The notes under the pieces: model-generated
What the model was told of the DNA's origin: nothing
The model's database searches: none
Seen by the model: the letters and a program-made list of their open reading frames with translations, nothing else
Position numbers and translations under genes: made by a program
Shown here: positions 13,875 to 21,266 of the stretch, piece by piece
How positions within the stretch are numbered: position 1 is the stretch's first letter
How the letters are laid out: each line of letters begins with the position of its first letter
Assembly: GCF_905372745.1 (NCBI RefSeq)
Contig: NZ_CAJPQR010000033.1
Span: 1 to 24,860 of the forward strand
Reading direction: 5' to 3'
Length of the DNA: 24,860 bases
Origin: an uncultured Campylobacter sp.
GTDB taxonomy: Bacteria > Campylobacterota > Campylobacteria > Campylobacterales > Campylobacteraceae

Positions 13875-14507
13875 ATGCAACAATTTTTACAAGCCCTAGC
13901 AGGCTCGCAAAAATATTTCGTAAACTACGTTAGCGTCGCGATTTTCATCGTGATGGCGTGGATAGGCGGACTCAAAGTCGTGCAATACGAGGCTGACGGC
14001 ATCGTGCCGTTTGTAACCAACAGCCCGTTTTTTAGCTATATGTATAGCAAAAAAGATATCGTAGATAACGGCAAGGGCAAAATGGTCGCCGAGTATAACC
14101 TACATAAAAACCCGGAAGGCTTGGTCGTGCCTAAAAACATCGAGTGGCATAAACAAAACGGTACTTACGCGGTTTCGTACCTGATCGGCGCGATGATCTG
14201 CACTATCGGCACGCTCGTGTTACTTGGCATCTGGTTCCCTAAACTAGGGCTTATCGGCGGACTGCTGACGTTTGGTATGTCTATCGTAACGCTTAGCTTT
14301 TTGATAACGACGCCTGAGACTTGGGTGCCAAATCTAGGCAATCCGGCGCTGGGTATCACTGAAAGTCCTAATCACGGCTTCCCGTATCTATCGGGCGCTG
14401 GACGACTAGTGCTAAAAGATATAATAATGTCTGCCGCAGGGCTAATCGTAGCCTCAAATGCGGCGCGCAGGCTTTTGGAGTGCTGCAAAAGCTGCTCGGC
14501 TAAGTAA
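13875..14507 (+). CDS. DUF417 membrane protein (YkgB/RclC family)
   Basis: Inner-membrane protein of 210 residues. The segment IFIVMAWIGGLKVVQYEADGIVPFVTNSPFFSYMYS is the DUF417 hallmark, and four hydrophobic helices are visible (around 18-36, 105-122, 125-140 and 178-195). In E. coli the family member RclC (YkgB) helps cells survive reactive chlorine species, but its mechanism is unclear, so oxidative or chlorine stress is the best guess here. AAAGGA (13864-13869) lies 5 nt before the ATG. It has its own tandem promoter boxes and two terminator hairpins, so it is a single-gene unit. Confidence 0.88.
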   Translation: MQQFLQALAGSQKYFVNYVSVAIFIVMAWIGGLKVVQYEADGIVPFVTNSPFFSYMYSKKDIVDNGKGKMVAEYNLHKNPEGLVVPKNIEWHKQNGTYAVSYLIGAMICTIGTLVLLGIWFPKLGLIGGLLTFGMSIVTLSFLITTPETWVPNLGNPALGITESPNHGFPYLSGAGRLVLKDIIMSAAGLIVASNAARRLLECCKSCSAK

Positions 14508-14522
14508 AATTTGCAGATTTTA

Positions 14523-14569
14523 GCGAGCGGTACGCCTAAATTTAGGTATCTCGCCGCTCGCGGCCTTTT
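14523..14569 (+). terminator. GC-rich hairpin after the DUF417 gene
   Basis: GCGAGCGG (14523-14530) pairs with CCGCTCGC (14554-14561); the loop contains the perfect palindrome CCTAAATTTAGG, and TTTT follows shortly. It probably ends the DUF417 transcript. Confidence 0.65.
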
Positions 14570-14576
14570 CATTCTT

Positions 14577-14610
14577 AAATTTACGGTCTTGCCGTAAATT
14601 TGTCTTTTTT
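14577..14610 (+). terminator. second terminator after the DUF417 gene
   Basis: AAATTTACGG (14577-14586) and CCGTAAATTT (14592-14601) form a perfect 10-bp stem with the 5-nt loop TCTTG, followed by GTC and six T residues. As the stem is AT-symmetric it could also fold on the other strand. Confidence 0.8.
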
Positions 14611-14853
14611 CGAACCCTAAGCCAAATACTAGTTTTAAAACCTACTTTTTATGCCAAGCGCCACACCGGCAGAACTCTGAAAAATCGCTAAATTTTATTT
14701 TCTACATTCTGCGGATTAGCAGGCGTTGATTTTAAATTTGCTTTTGCTTTTTAGCTCGTCAAATTTAGCGAGCCAGGCGTAACCGTAAGAGAAAATTGGG
14801 CATTTTTGTACTAAAATACCCGCGTAAATTTATGTAAATTTAAAGGAGAAGGC

Positions 14854-15606
14854 GTGGGTGTTTTTGGTTTATTTAAAAAAGGGGCTGATAGCGCGCGAAA
14901 AAGAAGCTCAAGCGTCGCAAAGATCGGCAAGACCGCGCAGGAGCGCAAGGATATAAGCATCGAAATCTTAAAATCGCAAGGCGTGCCTTTTATAGACCAT
15001 TTGCCTCTACGATACGAGACGGGCGAGGTCGCGCCGCGCGAAAAGGACGAGGTTATCGCCCGCGCGATTTGCTCGTTTGCCGCGATAATGTGCGCTTGTA
15101 CGATCAGAGATAACGGCGAGCTAACAGACGAAGATAAGCAAGGCACGAAGGATTTTCTCGATAACCGCTTTGGGTGCCTAGACAAGCTAACGCGCATGGA
15201 GCGCCGCGTCATAGAGGGCGAAGCGAGCTACGACGAGGCCGTAAATATGGGCTGGAAATACGAGTCGCTGTGGGCGCTGCTTTGGGCGATGGGGCTAGTA
15301 AAAGAGCTGGACTTTCCAAAGGATATTTGCGATTGCAATTTTGTAATGAAGACCTTTAGCGGCGATTTTTCGGAGCGCGTGAAAATGCGCGGCACGGATG
15401 AAATTTTGCAGGCGCTTGATCTCATCTACCGCTATCACTGGGCGTGCGTCAATGCCAGGGTAAACGGCACTAAGAGTGCAGGCCTTGATGAAGAGGTCGT
15501 GATGGAGAGACGCGGCGGGCTAGAGTGGCTGTGCTGCAAGGGCGCGGAGAATGATAATCCAAACGATGAGTATAATGCGTGGGATTATCCGGATTTGAAT
15601 ACTTGA
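14854..15606 (+). CDS. DUF4272 domain protein
   Basis: A soluble 250-residue protein starting at GTG 14854, after AAAGGAG (14842-14848) with a 5-nt spacer. Residues 27-160 fit DUF4272: RKDISIEILKSQGVPFIDHLP, a helical core (VIARAICSFAAIMCACTI), and WKYESLWALLWAMGLVKELDFP. After a Lys/Arg/Ser-rich N-terminal extension the fold appears mostly helical, and it is cysteine-rich. No function is established for the family as far as I know; such proteins often occur in accessory regions. The C-terminus is acidic (ENDNPNDEYNAWDYPDLNT). It is followed by the 516-bp repeat island. Confidence 0.8.
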   Translation: MGVFGLFKKGADSARKRSSSVAKIGKTAQERKDISIEILKSQGVPFIDHLPLRYETGEVAPREKDEVIARAICSFAAIMCACTIRDNGELTDEDKQGTKDFLDNRFGCLDKLTRMERRVIEGEASYDEAVNMGWKYESLWALLWAMGLVKELDFPKDICDCNFVMKTFSGDFSERVKMRGTDEILQALDLIYRYHWACVNARVNGTKSAGLDEEVVMERRGGLEWLCCKGAENDNPNDEYNAWDYPDLNT

Positions 15607-15645
15607 CTTTTGTGCGTTGTCTCACGAGCGTCTTTAAATGAGTTT

Positions 15646-15696
15646 GAAATTTTAAGTCTGCGATAGGCTATATGCATTATCTCGACTTAAAATTTC
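15646..15696. repeat. hairpin element A2: 13-bp stem, 25-nt conserved loop
   Basis: GAAATTTTAAGTC (15646-15658) pairs perfectly with GACTTAAAATTTC (15684-15696). The 25-nt loop contains CGATAGGCTATATGC; 20 of 22 core loop bases equal those of element A1 (2381-2402), while the stem sequence differs and stays complementary. Confidence 0.7.
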
Positions 15697-15781
15697 CGCA
15701 CGACATTTAAATCCATCTCGCGATACTGCCGCCCTTGCATTCCTTAATTCAAATTTTAAACTAGCTTACGCTTAAAAATCT

Positions 15782-15873
15782 TCTGCTAGCAGCTACAAGG
15801 AGGCGAAGTAGAAATTTTATCTCGCCTCCTCGTAGCGGAGTTTAGCTTCACTGCGTTCGCTACTGCAAGCAGA
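15782..15873. repeat. long imperfect inverted repeat, element B2
   Basis: TCTGCTAGCAG (15782-15792) pairs with CTGCAAGCAGA (15863-15873) with one mismatch. Inside are two perfect hairpins: AGGAGGCGA (15798-15806) / TCGCCTCCT (15822-15830), and GTAGCG / CGCTAC (15832-15863). The outer arms are the same as in element B1 (4968-5072). Confidence 0.6.
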
Positions 15874-15960
15874 GCGTTACGAGCGCAAGACGCGAAGTAA
15901 AGCAAAAATTACCGCACCTTATTTTTTACGCGTCGTCCTCCATTGCTATACTTCGTTGTC

Positions 15961-16013
15961 TTAAAATTTTATCGGTCACTATCTATATGATAGCTCCCGC
16001 TTTAAAATTTTAA
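15961..16013. repeat. hairpin with 11-bp stem and TATAT apex
   Basis: TTAAAATTTTA (15961-15971) pairs with TAAAATTTTAA (16003-16013). The 31-nt loop folds into CTATC-TATAT-GATAG (15979-15993). The apical TATAT is like that of elements A1 and A2, so this may be a distant family member. Confidence 0.5.
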
Positions 16014-16090
16014 ACTACCCAGTCAAGCTTACGTCTAAATTTTGCGCCTTATCCCTTTGAGATTAAATTTAAAATACGAATTTATTTGGC

Positions 16091-16096
16091 TATACT
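16091..16096 (+). promoter_or_regulatory. -10 box of the Imm51-like gene
   Basis: TATACT lies 27 bp before the ATG at 16123, with AAATTT and A-rich DNA upstream. A short leader carries AAAGGA (16112-16117). Confidence 0.4.
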
Positions 16097-16122
16097 TCGC
16101 TTAAATTTCATAAAGGACGCAA

Positions 16123-17046
16123 ATGAACGAGTTTTTTCCTTGCCGGGCGGTGGAGCATAGCGACGGCTCGTATGCCGCGATAACATCTGATTTTCACTAC
16201 TTTGACGCGTATTTTAAAAACGGCTGCGGCGGATACGATTTGCAAAATTTAGCCAAAAGCCTAGCCAAAAAGCACGACATAAAAGGCCTAAAATACGACT
16301 GCGAGGCTGGTATGTTTTGCGTTTATTCAAAGGATTTGGGCGCGCTAAAAGCCCTGTGCGAGAGGTTGCGGGAGATTAGCGGCCAGCAGAGCGACTATGC
16401 ACCCGCAAGGCCGCAAAAGCCCAAAATAAAACCCAAAATGCTAGACGAGCTACTGCTAAAAGGCTTTGTTTTAAGGCTTGACGAGGATACGCAAAAGCGG
16501 TTTTTGGACGGCGTGCCGTTAGAGCTTTCGCCGCTGCTTGAGAACTACGCGGCCGCGCTTGCGGGAGATGACGAAAAGGCGCAGTTTGAGGCGCTGCGCC
16601 GCATAAATTCGCAGGCGTTCTCGCAAAATAAAAGGCGAGATTGCGTTAGCGCGCTAGGTCATCCCGCGTTTTTACGAATATTATTTGATTTTATCGACAA
16701 AAATCCTAGCGACAAGCCGCATTTAGAGGCTCTTCGCGCGCTTGAGGCTATATGTATGAGGCATCTGCCCGATCTGCGAGCAGCGAAATATTTTATCGCA
16801 GCGCTTGCGCATAAAAAGGCCGATTTTAGGCAGGTCGGCATTTGCGGACTAGGCACGCTTTACGAGTATGATTTAAAGCTTATAGAGCAGCTAACCAAGG
16901 ATAAATCCGCCAAGGTCGCAAACGCTGCGGCAAGAACGCTAAAATTCGGGTTTAAAAAAGATTCAAGCGAGCATTATATATTTCCCGTTTGGATGTTTAG
17001 CGGCAAGCTGGTTAGGCGCTGCGAGAGGGAAATTTTCGGGCATTAG
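16123..17046 (+). CDS. Imm51-like N-terminus fused to helical (HEAT-like) repeats
   Basis: A soluble 307-residue protein. Residues 1-85 (PCRAVEHSDGSYAAITSDFHYFDAYFKNGCGGYDLQNLAK, then KYDCEAGMFCVYSKDLGALKALCERL) resemble the Imm51 family of immunity proteins of polymorphic toxin systems: a DGSY strand, a GGYD motif and a DxEAGMF motif. After a Pro/Lys linker (95-106), residues 107-280 are alpha-helical with repeating helix pairs (for example HLEALRALEAICMRHLPDLRAAKYFIAAL, then VGICGLGTLYEYD and KVANAAARTLKFG), typical of HEAT-like repeats. AAAGGA is 5 nt before the ATG. No toxin gene is adjacent. The Imm51 match is from memory and moderate; the helical-repeat call is by pattern. Confidence 0.72.
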   Translation: MNEFFPCRAVEHSDGSYAAITSDFHYFDAYFKNGCGGYDLQNLAKSLAKKHDIKGLKYDCEAGMFCVYSKDLGALKALCERLREISGQQSDYAPARPQKPKIKPKMLDELLLKGFVLRLDEDTQKRFLDGVPLELSPLLENYAAALAGDDEKAQFEALRRINSQAFSQNKRRDCVSALGHPAFLRILFDFIDKNPSDKPHLEALRALEAICMRHLPDLRAAKYFIAALAHKKADFRQVGICGLGTLYEYDLKLIEQLTKDKSAKVANAAARTLKFGFKKDSSEHYIFPVWMFSGKLVRRCEREIFGH

Positions 17047-17068
17047 CGTACCTTTTGCTTTGTCATTA

Positions 17069-17103
17069 AAATTTACTCGGCTGATAACGCTTATCTTAAA
17101 TTT
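17069..17103. repeat. small hairpin after the Imm51-like gene
   Basis: AAATTTA (17069-17075) pairs with TAAATTT (17097-17103). The 21-nt loop contains the inner stem GATAA-CGC-TTATC (17083-17095). The design recalls elements A1 and A2 (AAATTT stem, GATA/TATC inner stem) but lacks the TAYAT apex. The remaining bases to 17273 show nothing clear. Confidence 0.35.
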
Positions 17104-17273
17104 AAATCGCCTAGTCTGGCTTCATACGCCGCCGATTGCTTTTTGGCACATAAATTCGGCGCTTATCTAAAAAGCGTTAAAATTTTTGCGCCCGCTTGAT
17201 CTAAATCTACCCTTGCCGATAAATTTAGCCGTATTTTATATTTCAAGCTATTTAAATATTAAATAATATTTAT

Positions 17274-17279
17274 TATAAT
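17274..17279 (+). promoter_or_regulatory. -10 box of the acyltransferase operon
   Basis: TATAAT in a long AT-rich run (TTAAATAATATTTATTATAAT), 25 bp before the ATG at 17305. The ribosome binding site is weak (GGATGGAT). Confidence 0.55.
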
Positions 17280-17304
17280 TGCGCTAAAAATCAATGGATG
17301 GATA

Positions 17305-18771
17305 ATGCTTTTTAACTCTTACGAATTTATATTTTTATTTTTGCCCATAACTTTTTTCGTATATTTTTTCTTAAATAAAAAGCGCCTTAGCGAAGCGGCG
17401 AAAGGCTTTTTGGTGCTATCGTCGCTATTTTTTTACAGCTGGTGGAACATCGCGTATCTACCGCTAATAGTAGGCTCGATGATATTTAACTACTCTTTTG
17501 GGCTAGAGCTTTGTAAAAATAATCCTAAAATTTCAAAAAAAATTCTCCTTGCTCTTGGTATCGCGGCAAATTTGGCTTTGCTTGGGTATTTTAAGTACTC
17601 CGATTTTTTGATCGGCAACGTAAATTTCGCCTTCGGTACGCAGATATCGCACCTAAATTTACTCCTGCCGCTTGCTATTTCGTTTTTTACGTTTCAGCAG
17701 ATCGCGTATCTGGTAGATAGCGCGGCAGAAGAGAGCGCGAAGCGGTATGATTTTTTAAATTACTGCTTGTTTGTTACGTTTTTTCCGCAGCTAATCGCCG
17801 GCCCCATCGTACATCACGAGGAGATGATGCCGCAGTTTGCAAAAGCTAAAAATAAAATAATCAACTACAAAAATATCGCTCTTGGGCTTTTTATATTTTC
17901 TATCGGGCTTTTTAAAAAGGTCGTTATCGCCGATACTTTCGCCGTTTGGGCGACCGAGGGCTTTGACATGGCCGCGAGCTTAAATTTGATCGAAGCTTGG
18001 GCGACTAGCCTTAGCTACACGTTTCAGCTCTATTTTGATTTTAGCGGATACTGCGATATGGCGATCGGCGCGGCGCTGCTTTTTAACATCAAACTCCCGA
18101 TAAATTTCAACTCGCCTTACAAGGCTTTAAATATTCAGGATTTTTGGCGCAGGTGGCATATCACGCTAAGCCGTTTTTTGAGAGATTACGTCTATATCCC
18201 GCTGGGAGGCAACCGCAGGGGCAAGGCGAGAACGTACGTAAATTTAGCTGCTACCTTCGTGATAGGGGGCATCTGGCACGGGGCGGGCTGGACGTTTGTA
18301 TTTTGGGGATGTCTGCACGGCGCGGCTTTGATCGTCCAAAGGATTTGGAGCGAGCTGGGCTTTAGACTAAATAAATTCATAGCTTGGTTTATAACCTTTA
18401 ACTTCGTAAATATCGCATGGGTGTTTTTTAGAGCAAAGGAGTGGGACGACGCGCTAAAGGTGCTAAAGGGGATGTTTGGCCTAGGCGGCGGACTAACTCT
18501 AAATTCGCGGCTAGAGAAAAAGGTCGGTTTTTTGAGGGAGTACGGCGTAAAATTTGGCGAGTGGAATCCAAATATACAAATAGACAGCACAAACACCTTG
18601 TTCTACTACCTTATCGCTGGTTTTGCGGTAGCGCTGCTATTTAAAAACTCTGCGCAAAAACTGCAAGGCTTTAGACTCGGCGGGCTAAATTTGACCCTAG
18701 CCGTGCTTTGTTTTACGCTGGGCGTTTTAAATTTGCACAAAATGTCTCAATTTTTATATTTTAACTTTTAG
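17305..18771 (+). CDS. MBOAT family O-acyltransferase (AlgI/DltB-like)
   Basis: Polytopic membrane protein of 488 residues with about ten or more hydrophobic segments. The MBOAT core is intact: FDFSGYCDMAIGAALLF (245-260), FWRRWHITLSRFLRDYVYIPLGGNRRG with His285, and GGIWHGAGWTFVFWG with the catalytic His325. Proteins of this family (AlgI, PatA, DltB) transfer acetyl or other acyl groups from the cytoplasm to a glycan or other acceptor outside the membrane. A predicted SGNH-like partner gene follows 9 bp downstream, as in alginate and peptidoglycan O-acetylation systems. Acceptor unknown; a surface polysaccharide or peptidoglycan is plausible. Confidence 0.93.
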   Translation: MLFNSYEFIFLFLPITFFVYFFLNKKRLSEAAKGFLVLSSLFFYSWWNIAYLPLIVGSMIFNYSFGLELCKNNPKISKKILLALGIAANLALLGYFKYSDFLIGNVNFAFGTQISHLNLLLPLAISFFTFQQIAYLVDSAAEESAKRYDFLNYCLFVTFFPQLIAGPIVHHEEMMPQFAKAKNKIINYKNIALGLFIFSIGLFKKVVIADTFAVWATEGFDMAASLNLIEAWATSLSYTFQLYFDFSGYCDMAIGAALLFNIKLPINFNSPYKALNIQDFWRRWHITLSRFLRDYVYIPLGGNRRGKARTYVNLAATFVIGGIWHGAGWTFVFWGCLHGAALIVQRIWSELGFRLNKFIAWFITFNFVNIAWVFFRAKEWDDALKVLKGMFGLGGGLTLNSRLEKKVGFLREYGVKFGEWNPNIQIDSTNTLFYYLIAGFAVALLFKNSAQKLQGFRLGGLNLTLAVLCFTLGVLNLHKMSQFLYFNF

Positions 18772-18780
18772 GAAAATCGT

Positions 18781-19899
18781 ATGAAATTTAAAAAATGGAC
18801 GTTTAGCTTTTTGGCCGCGGCGGCTTTGATTTTCGCGCTCGTGGCGGTTTTTAACTACCTGGTCGATCCATACAGGATCTACGATACGGATATCTTTAAA
18901 AATAAGCCCAGAGAGGATTTGCAGTCGCGCTTTATGAAGGTTTTAAAGATTCAAAAAATCAGGCCCGCGTCGATATTTTTAGGAAACTCTCGCCCTCAAA
19001 CGGCTCTAAATTCGGCGCATAGGTATTTCATGCAGCCCGCCTTTAACGCGGCTGTATCGGGAAGCAATCTAAACGAAGCTAAAGCCTATCTAAAATGGGC
19101 GATAAAACAAGGAAATTTAAAGCAGGCGTTGCTCGTTTTTGACGACAAGACGATGCTAGGCGGCGGTAGCAAGGCCGATGATTTCGAGGAGTATTTTAAA
19201 AATCATAGCGCGTATAAAATTTTATTTAGCTTCCAGACGCTTCGCGACTCGGTAGCGACTGTCCTAAAATACGGCAAAACTCCGCTCTTTGAGCCTGACG
19301 GCAGACGGACCGAGGCGTCGCTGCTAGAAGAGGTGCGAAGAAACGGGGGCTACCGTGAATACTCCGTAAAAAAGATAGAGAGCGGATATATGGCTGAACG
19401 CAAAAGAGACGAGGTATCAAGGCTGTCTTATGAAAATTTTATCGAGATTTTAACGGATGCTCACGAAAATAACGTAACCCTAGATATCGCTATAAGTCCG
19501 CTGCACGCGAGGTTGCTTGAAGCTATGGACTACAGAGTCGGGCTTGACGTAGCGTGGCATGAGTGGAAAAAGCAGATAGCGGCCGTAAACGAAGAGGTTG
19601 CCCAGCGACTTGGAAAGAGGCCGTTTAGGATAGTGGATTTTGGCCTTTATAACGAGATAACGACTCAGGAGCTACCTAAAAACGCAGGCCAAATTTCGCC
19701 GTACTACTGGGAAGCTAGCCACTATAACGCAAGGCTCGGCGATATGATGCTGGAGTTCTTGTCGGGGCGGGGCGAGCACGCGGGGCTAGGTGTAGAGATA
19801 ACTAGCAAAAACATAGACGCGCACGTAGAAAATCAAAAGAGCCTGAGGGCTAAATTTATAGATACGCGGGAGTATAGGCGCGAGGTTTTTGGCGAGTAG
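18781..19899 (+). CDS. membrane-anchored SGNH-like protein, acyltransferase partner
   Basis: A 372-residue protein with one N-terminal membrane anchor (residues 7-25) and a periplasmic domain. FLGNSRPQTALNS (residues 66-78) has the Ser70 of a GxSR nucleophile motif, and WEASHYNARLGDMML (310-324) supplies His314 in an ExxH arrangement where many relatives have DxxH, so it fits the AlgJ/AlgX/DltX-partner type of SGNH-like proteins. Its AGGA ribosome binding site (18770-18773) overlaps the stop codon of the MBOAT gene, so the two are translationally coupled. It likely passes acyl groups from the MBOAT protein to the glycan. The exact family is uncertain. Confidence 0.8.
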   Translation: MKFKKWTFSFLAAAALIFALVAVFNYLVDPYRIYDTDIFKNKPREDLQSRFMKVLKIQKIRPASIFLGNSRPQTALNSAHRYFMQPAFNAAVSGSNLNEAKAYLKWAIKQGNLKQALLVFDDKTMLGGGSKADDFEEYFKNHSAYKILFSFQTLRDSVATVLKYGKTPLFEPDGRRTEASLLEEVRRNGGYREYSVKKIESGYMAERKRDEVSRLSYENFIEILTDAHENNVTLDIAISPLHARLLEAMDYRVGLDVAWHEWKKQIAAVNEEVAQRLGKRPFRIVDFGLYNEITTQELPKNAGQISPYYWEASHYNARLGDMMLEFLSGRGEHAGLGVEITSKNIDAHVENQKSLRAKFIDTREYRREVFGE

Positions 19900-19938
19900 G
19901 TTTTGGGGCGGTAAATTTATTTAAAAGCCAAGATTTTA

Positions 19939-19944
19939 TATAAT
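19939..19944 (+). promoter_or_regulatory. -10 box of ispG
   Basis: TATAAT inside TTTTATATAATCGCAC, 26 bp before the TTG start at 19971. ispG may therefore be expressed independently of the acyltransferase operon. Confidence 0.5.
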
Positions 19945-19970
19945 CGCACAATAAAATTTAAAGGCCAAAT

Positions 19971-21029
19971 TTGCAAAGATACCCCACGAAACAGATAAAA
20001 ATCAGGGGCGTAAAGATCGGCGGAGACGCGCCCATATCGGTGCAGTCGATGACATTTAGCAAGACCAAAGACGTAAAAGGCACGCTAGAGCAGATACAGC
20101 GGCTTTATTTTGCCGGCTGCGATATCGTGCGCTGCGCCGTGTTTGACAAAGAGGACACCGCCGCACTGCGTGAGGTCGTAAAAGCTAGCCCGCTGCCCGT
20201 CGTCGCCGACATCCACTTTAACCACAACTACGCCGTGATAGTTAGCGAGTTCGTCGACGCTATCCGCATAAACCCGGGCAATATCGGCTCAAAAAAGAAC
20301 ATCAAAGCCGTCGTGGACGCGTGCAAGCAGCGAAATCTGCCCATCCGCATCGGCGTAAACTCAGGATCGCTAGAAAAGCAGTTTGAGGACAGATACGGCC
20401 GCACGGTCGAAGCGATGGTGCAAAGCGCGCTTTATAACATAAATTTGCTCGAGGATTTTGATTTTACCGATATCAAAATCTCGCTAAAATCAAGCGACGT
20501 CGAGCGCACGATGGCCGCTTACCGTGCGCTTCGGCCGCTTGTGGCGTATCCGTTTCACCTCGGCGTTACGGAGGCTGGCACTAGCTTTCACGCGACGATA
20601 AAGTCTGCGATCGCGCTAGGCGGACTGCTACTGGAGGGCATCGGCGATACGATGCGAGTTAGCATCACGGGCGAGCTAGAAGAAGAGATCAAGGTCGCAA
20701 AAGCGATCCTAAAAGACAGCGGCCGCCAAAAAGAGGGGCTAAATATCATCTCATGTCCGACCTGCGGGCGTTTGCAGGCTGATCTGATGGCTGCGGTAAA
20801 GCTCGTCGAGGAAAAGACCAAACACATCAAAGAGCCGCTAAACGTCTCGGTGATGGGCTGCGTCGTAAACGCGATCGGCGAAGCTAAGGGTGCGGACGTG
20901 GCAATAGCCTTTGGCAAAGGCAACGGCATGATAATGCGCAAAGGCGAGGTGGTCGCGAGGCTGCCCGAGAGCGAGCTAGTCGATAGATTTTTACTCGAGA
21001 TCGACGACGAGATAAAGTCGCGGGCGTAA
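19971..21029 (+). CDS. ispG: 4-hydroxy-3-methylbut-2-enyl diphosphate synthase (IspG/GcpE)
   Basis: [4Fe-4S] enzyme of the MEP isoprenoid pathway, converting 2-C-methylerythritol cyclodiphosphate to HMBPP in the cytoplasm. The product is 352 residues, normal for the short bacterial form. RGVKIGGDAPISVQSMT at the N-terminus, the TIM barrel core (RINPGNIGSKKN, IRIGVNSGSL), and the C-terminal cluster ligands in ISCPTCGRLQ and VMGCVVNAIGEAKGAD are intact. Start is TTG 19971: AAAGG (19960-19964) lies 6 nt upstream and the translation MQRYPTKQIKI matches the expected N-terminus. Confidence 0.97.
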   Translation: MQRYPTKQIKIRGVKIGGDAPISVQSMTFSKTKDVKGTLEQIQRLYFAGCDIVRCAVFDKEDTAALREVVKASPLPVVADIHFNHNYAVIVSEFVDAIRINPGNIGSKKNIKAVVDACKQRNLPIRIGVNSGSLEKQFEDRYGRTVEAMVQSALYNINLLEDFDFTDIKISLKSSDVERTMAAYRALRPLVAYPFHLGVTEAGTSFHATIKSAIALGGLLLEGIGDTMRVSITGELEEEIKVAKAILKDSGRQKEGLNIISCPTCGRLQADLMAAVKLVEEKTKHIKEPLNVSVMGCVVNAIGEAKGADVAIAFGKGNGMIMRKGEVVARLPESELVDRFLLEIDDEIKSRA

Positions 21030-21039
21030 ATTTCAGGCG

Positions 21040-21215
21040 TCAAATTTGATGTTGGGCGGCGAGCGGCGTTGTCTGTTAAATTTAGCCGCTCAAATTTGAT
21101 CGGTCAAATGTGGCTCTGCTTTGAGACGGGCCCACAAAACCGCACCCTTTATGACGCTAGCTCAAATTTGACCGCCATAAACTAAAGCAAATTTATAAAT
21201 AAGCGTCAAATTTGA
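21040..21215. repeat. four copies of palindrome TCAAATTTGA
   Basis: The 10-bp palindrome TCAAATTTGA occurs at 21040-21049, 21090-21099, 21172-21181 and 21206-21215, within 176 bp of non-coding DNA ahead of dnaB. The word is common elsewhere in the window (2509, 3330, 4788, 5173), so the density may reflect base composition, or it may mark protein binding sites. Confidence 0.5.
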
Positions 21216-21266
21216 TAAAATCCGCCCAAACGCAGGCAAATTTAACAAAACAAAAGGACACGAAAA

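Larger units (their letters stand above)
14508..14853. other. intergenic region with two terminator hairpins
   Basis: No gene is seen in these 346 bp. The left part holds two hairpins (14523-14561 and 14577-14610). The rest is unremarkable AT-rich DNA until TAAAAT near 14812, a possible -10 box for the DUF4272 gene. Confidence 0.6.
15607..16122. other. repeat-rich intergenic island
   Basis: These 516 bp hold no gene. In order they contain hairpin element A2 (15646-15696), long inverted repeat B2 (15782-15873), a third hairpin with an 11-bp stem (15961-16013), and a TATACT -10 box (16091-16096) for the next gene. The same two element types occur in the islands near 2.4 kb and 5.0 kb. Confidence 0.7.

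Noticed and set aside
20588..21043. 151-codon minus-strand frame opposite ispG
   Set aside because: It is antisense to a conserved enzyme gene; the Ser-rich translation is typical of a shadow frame.
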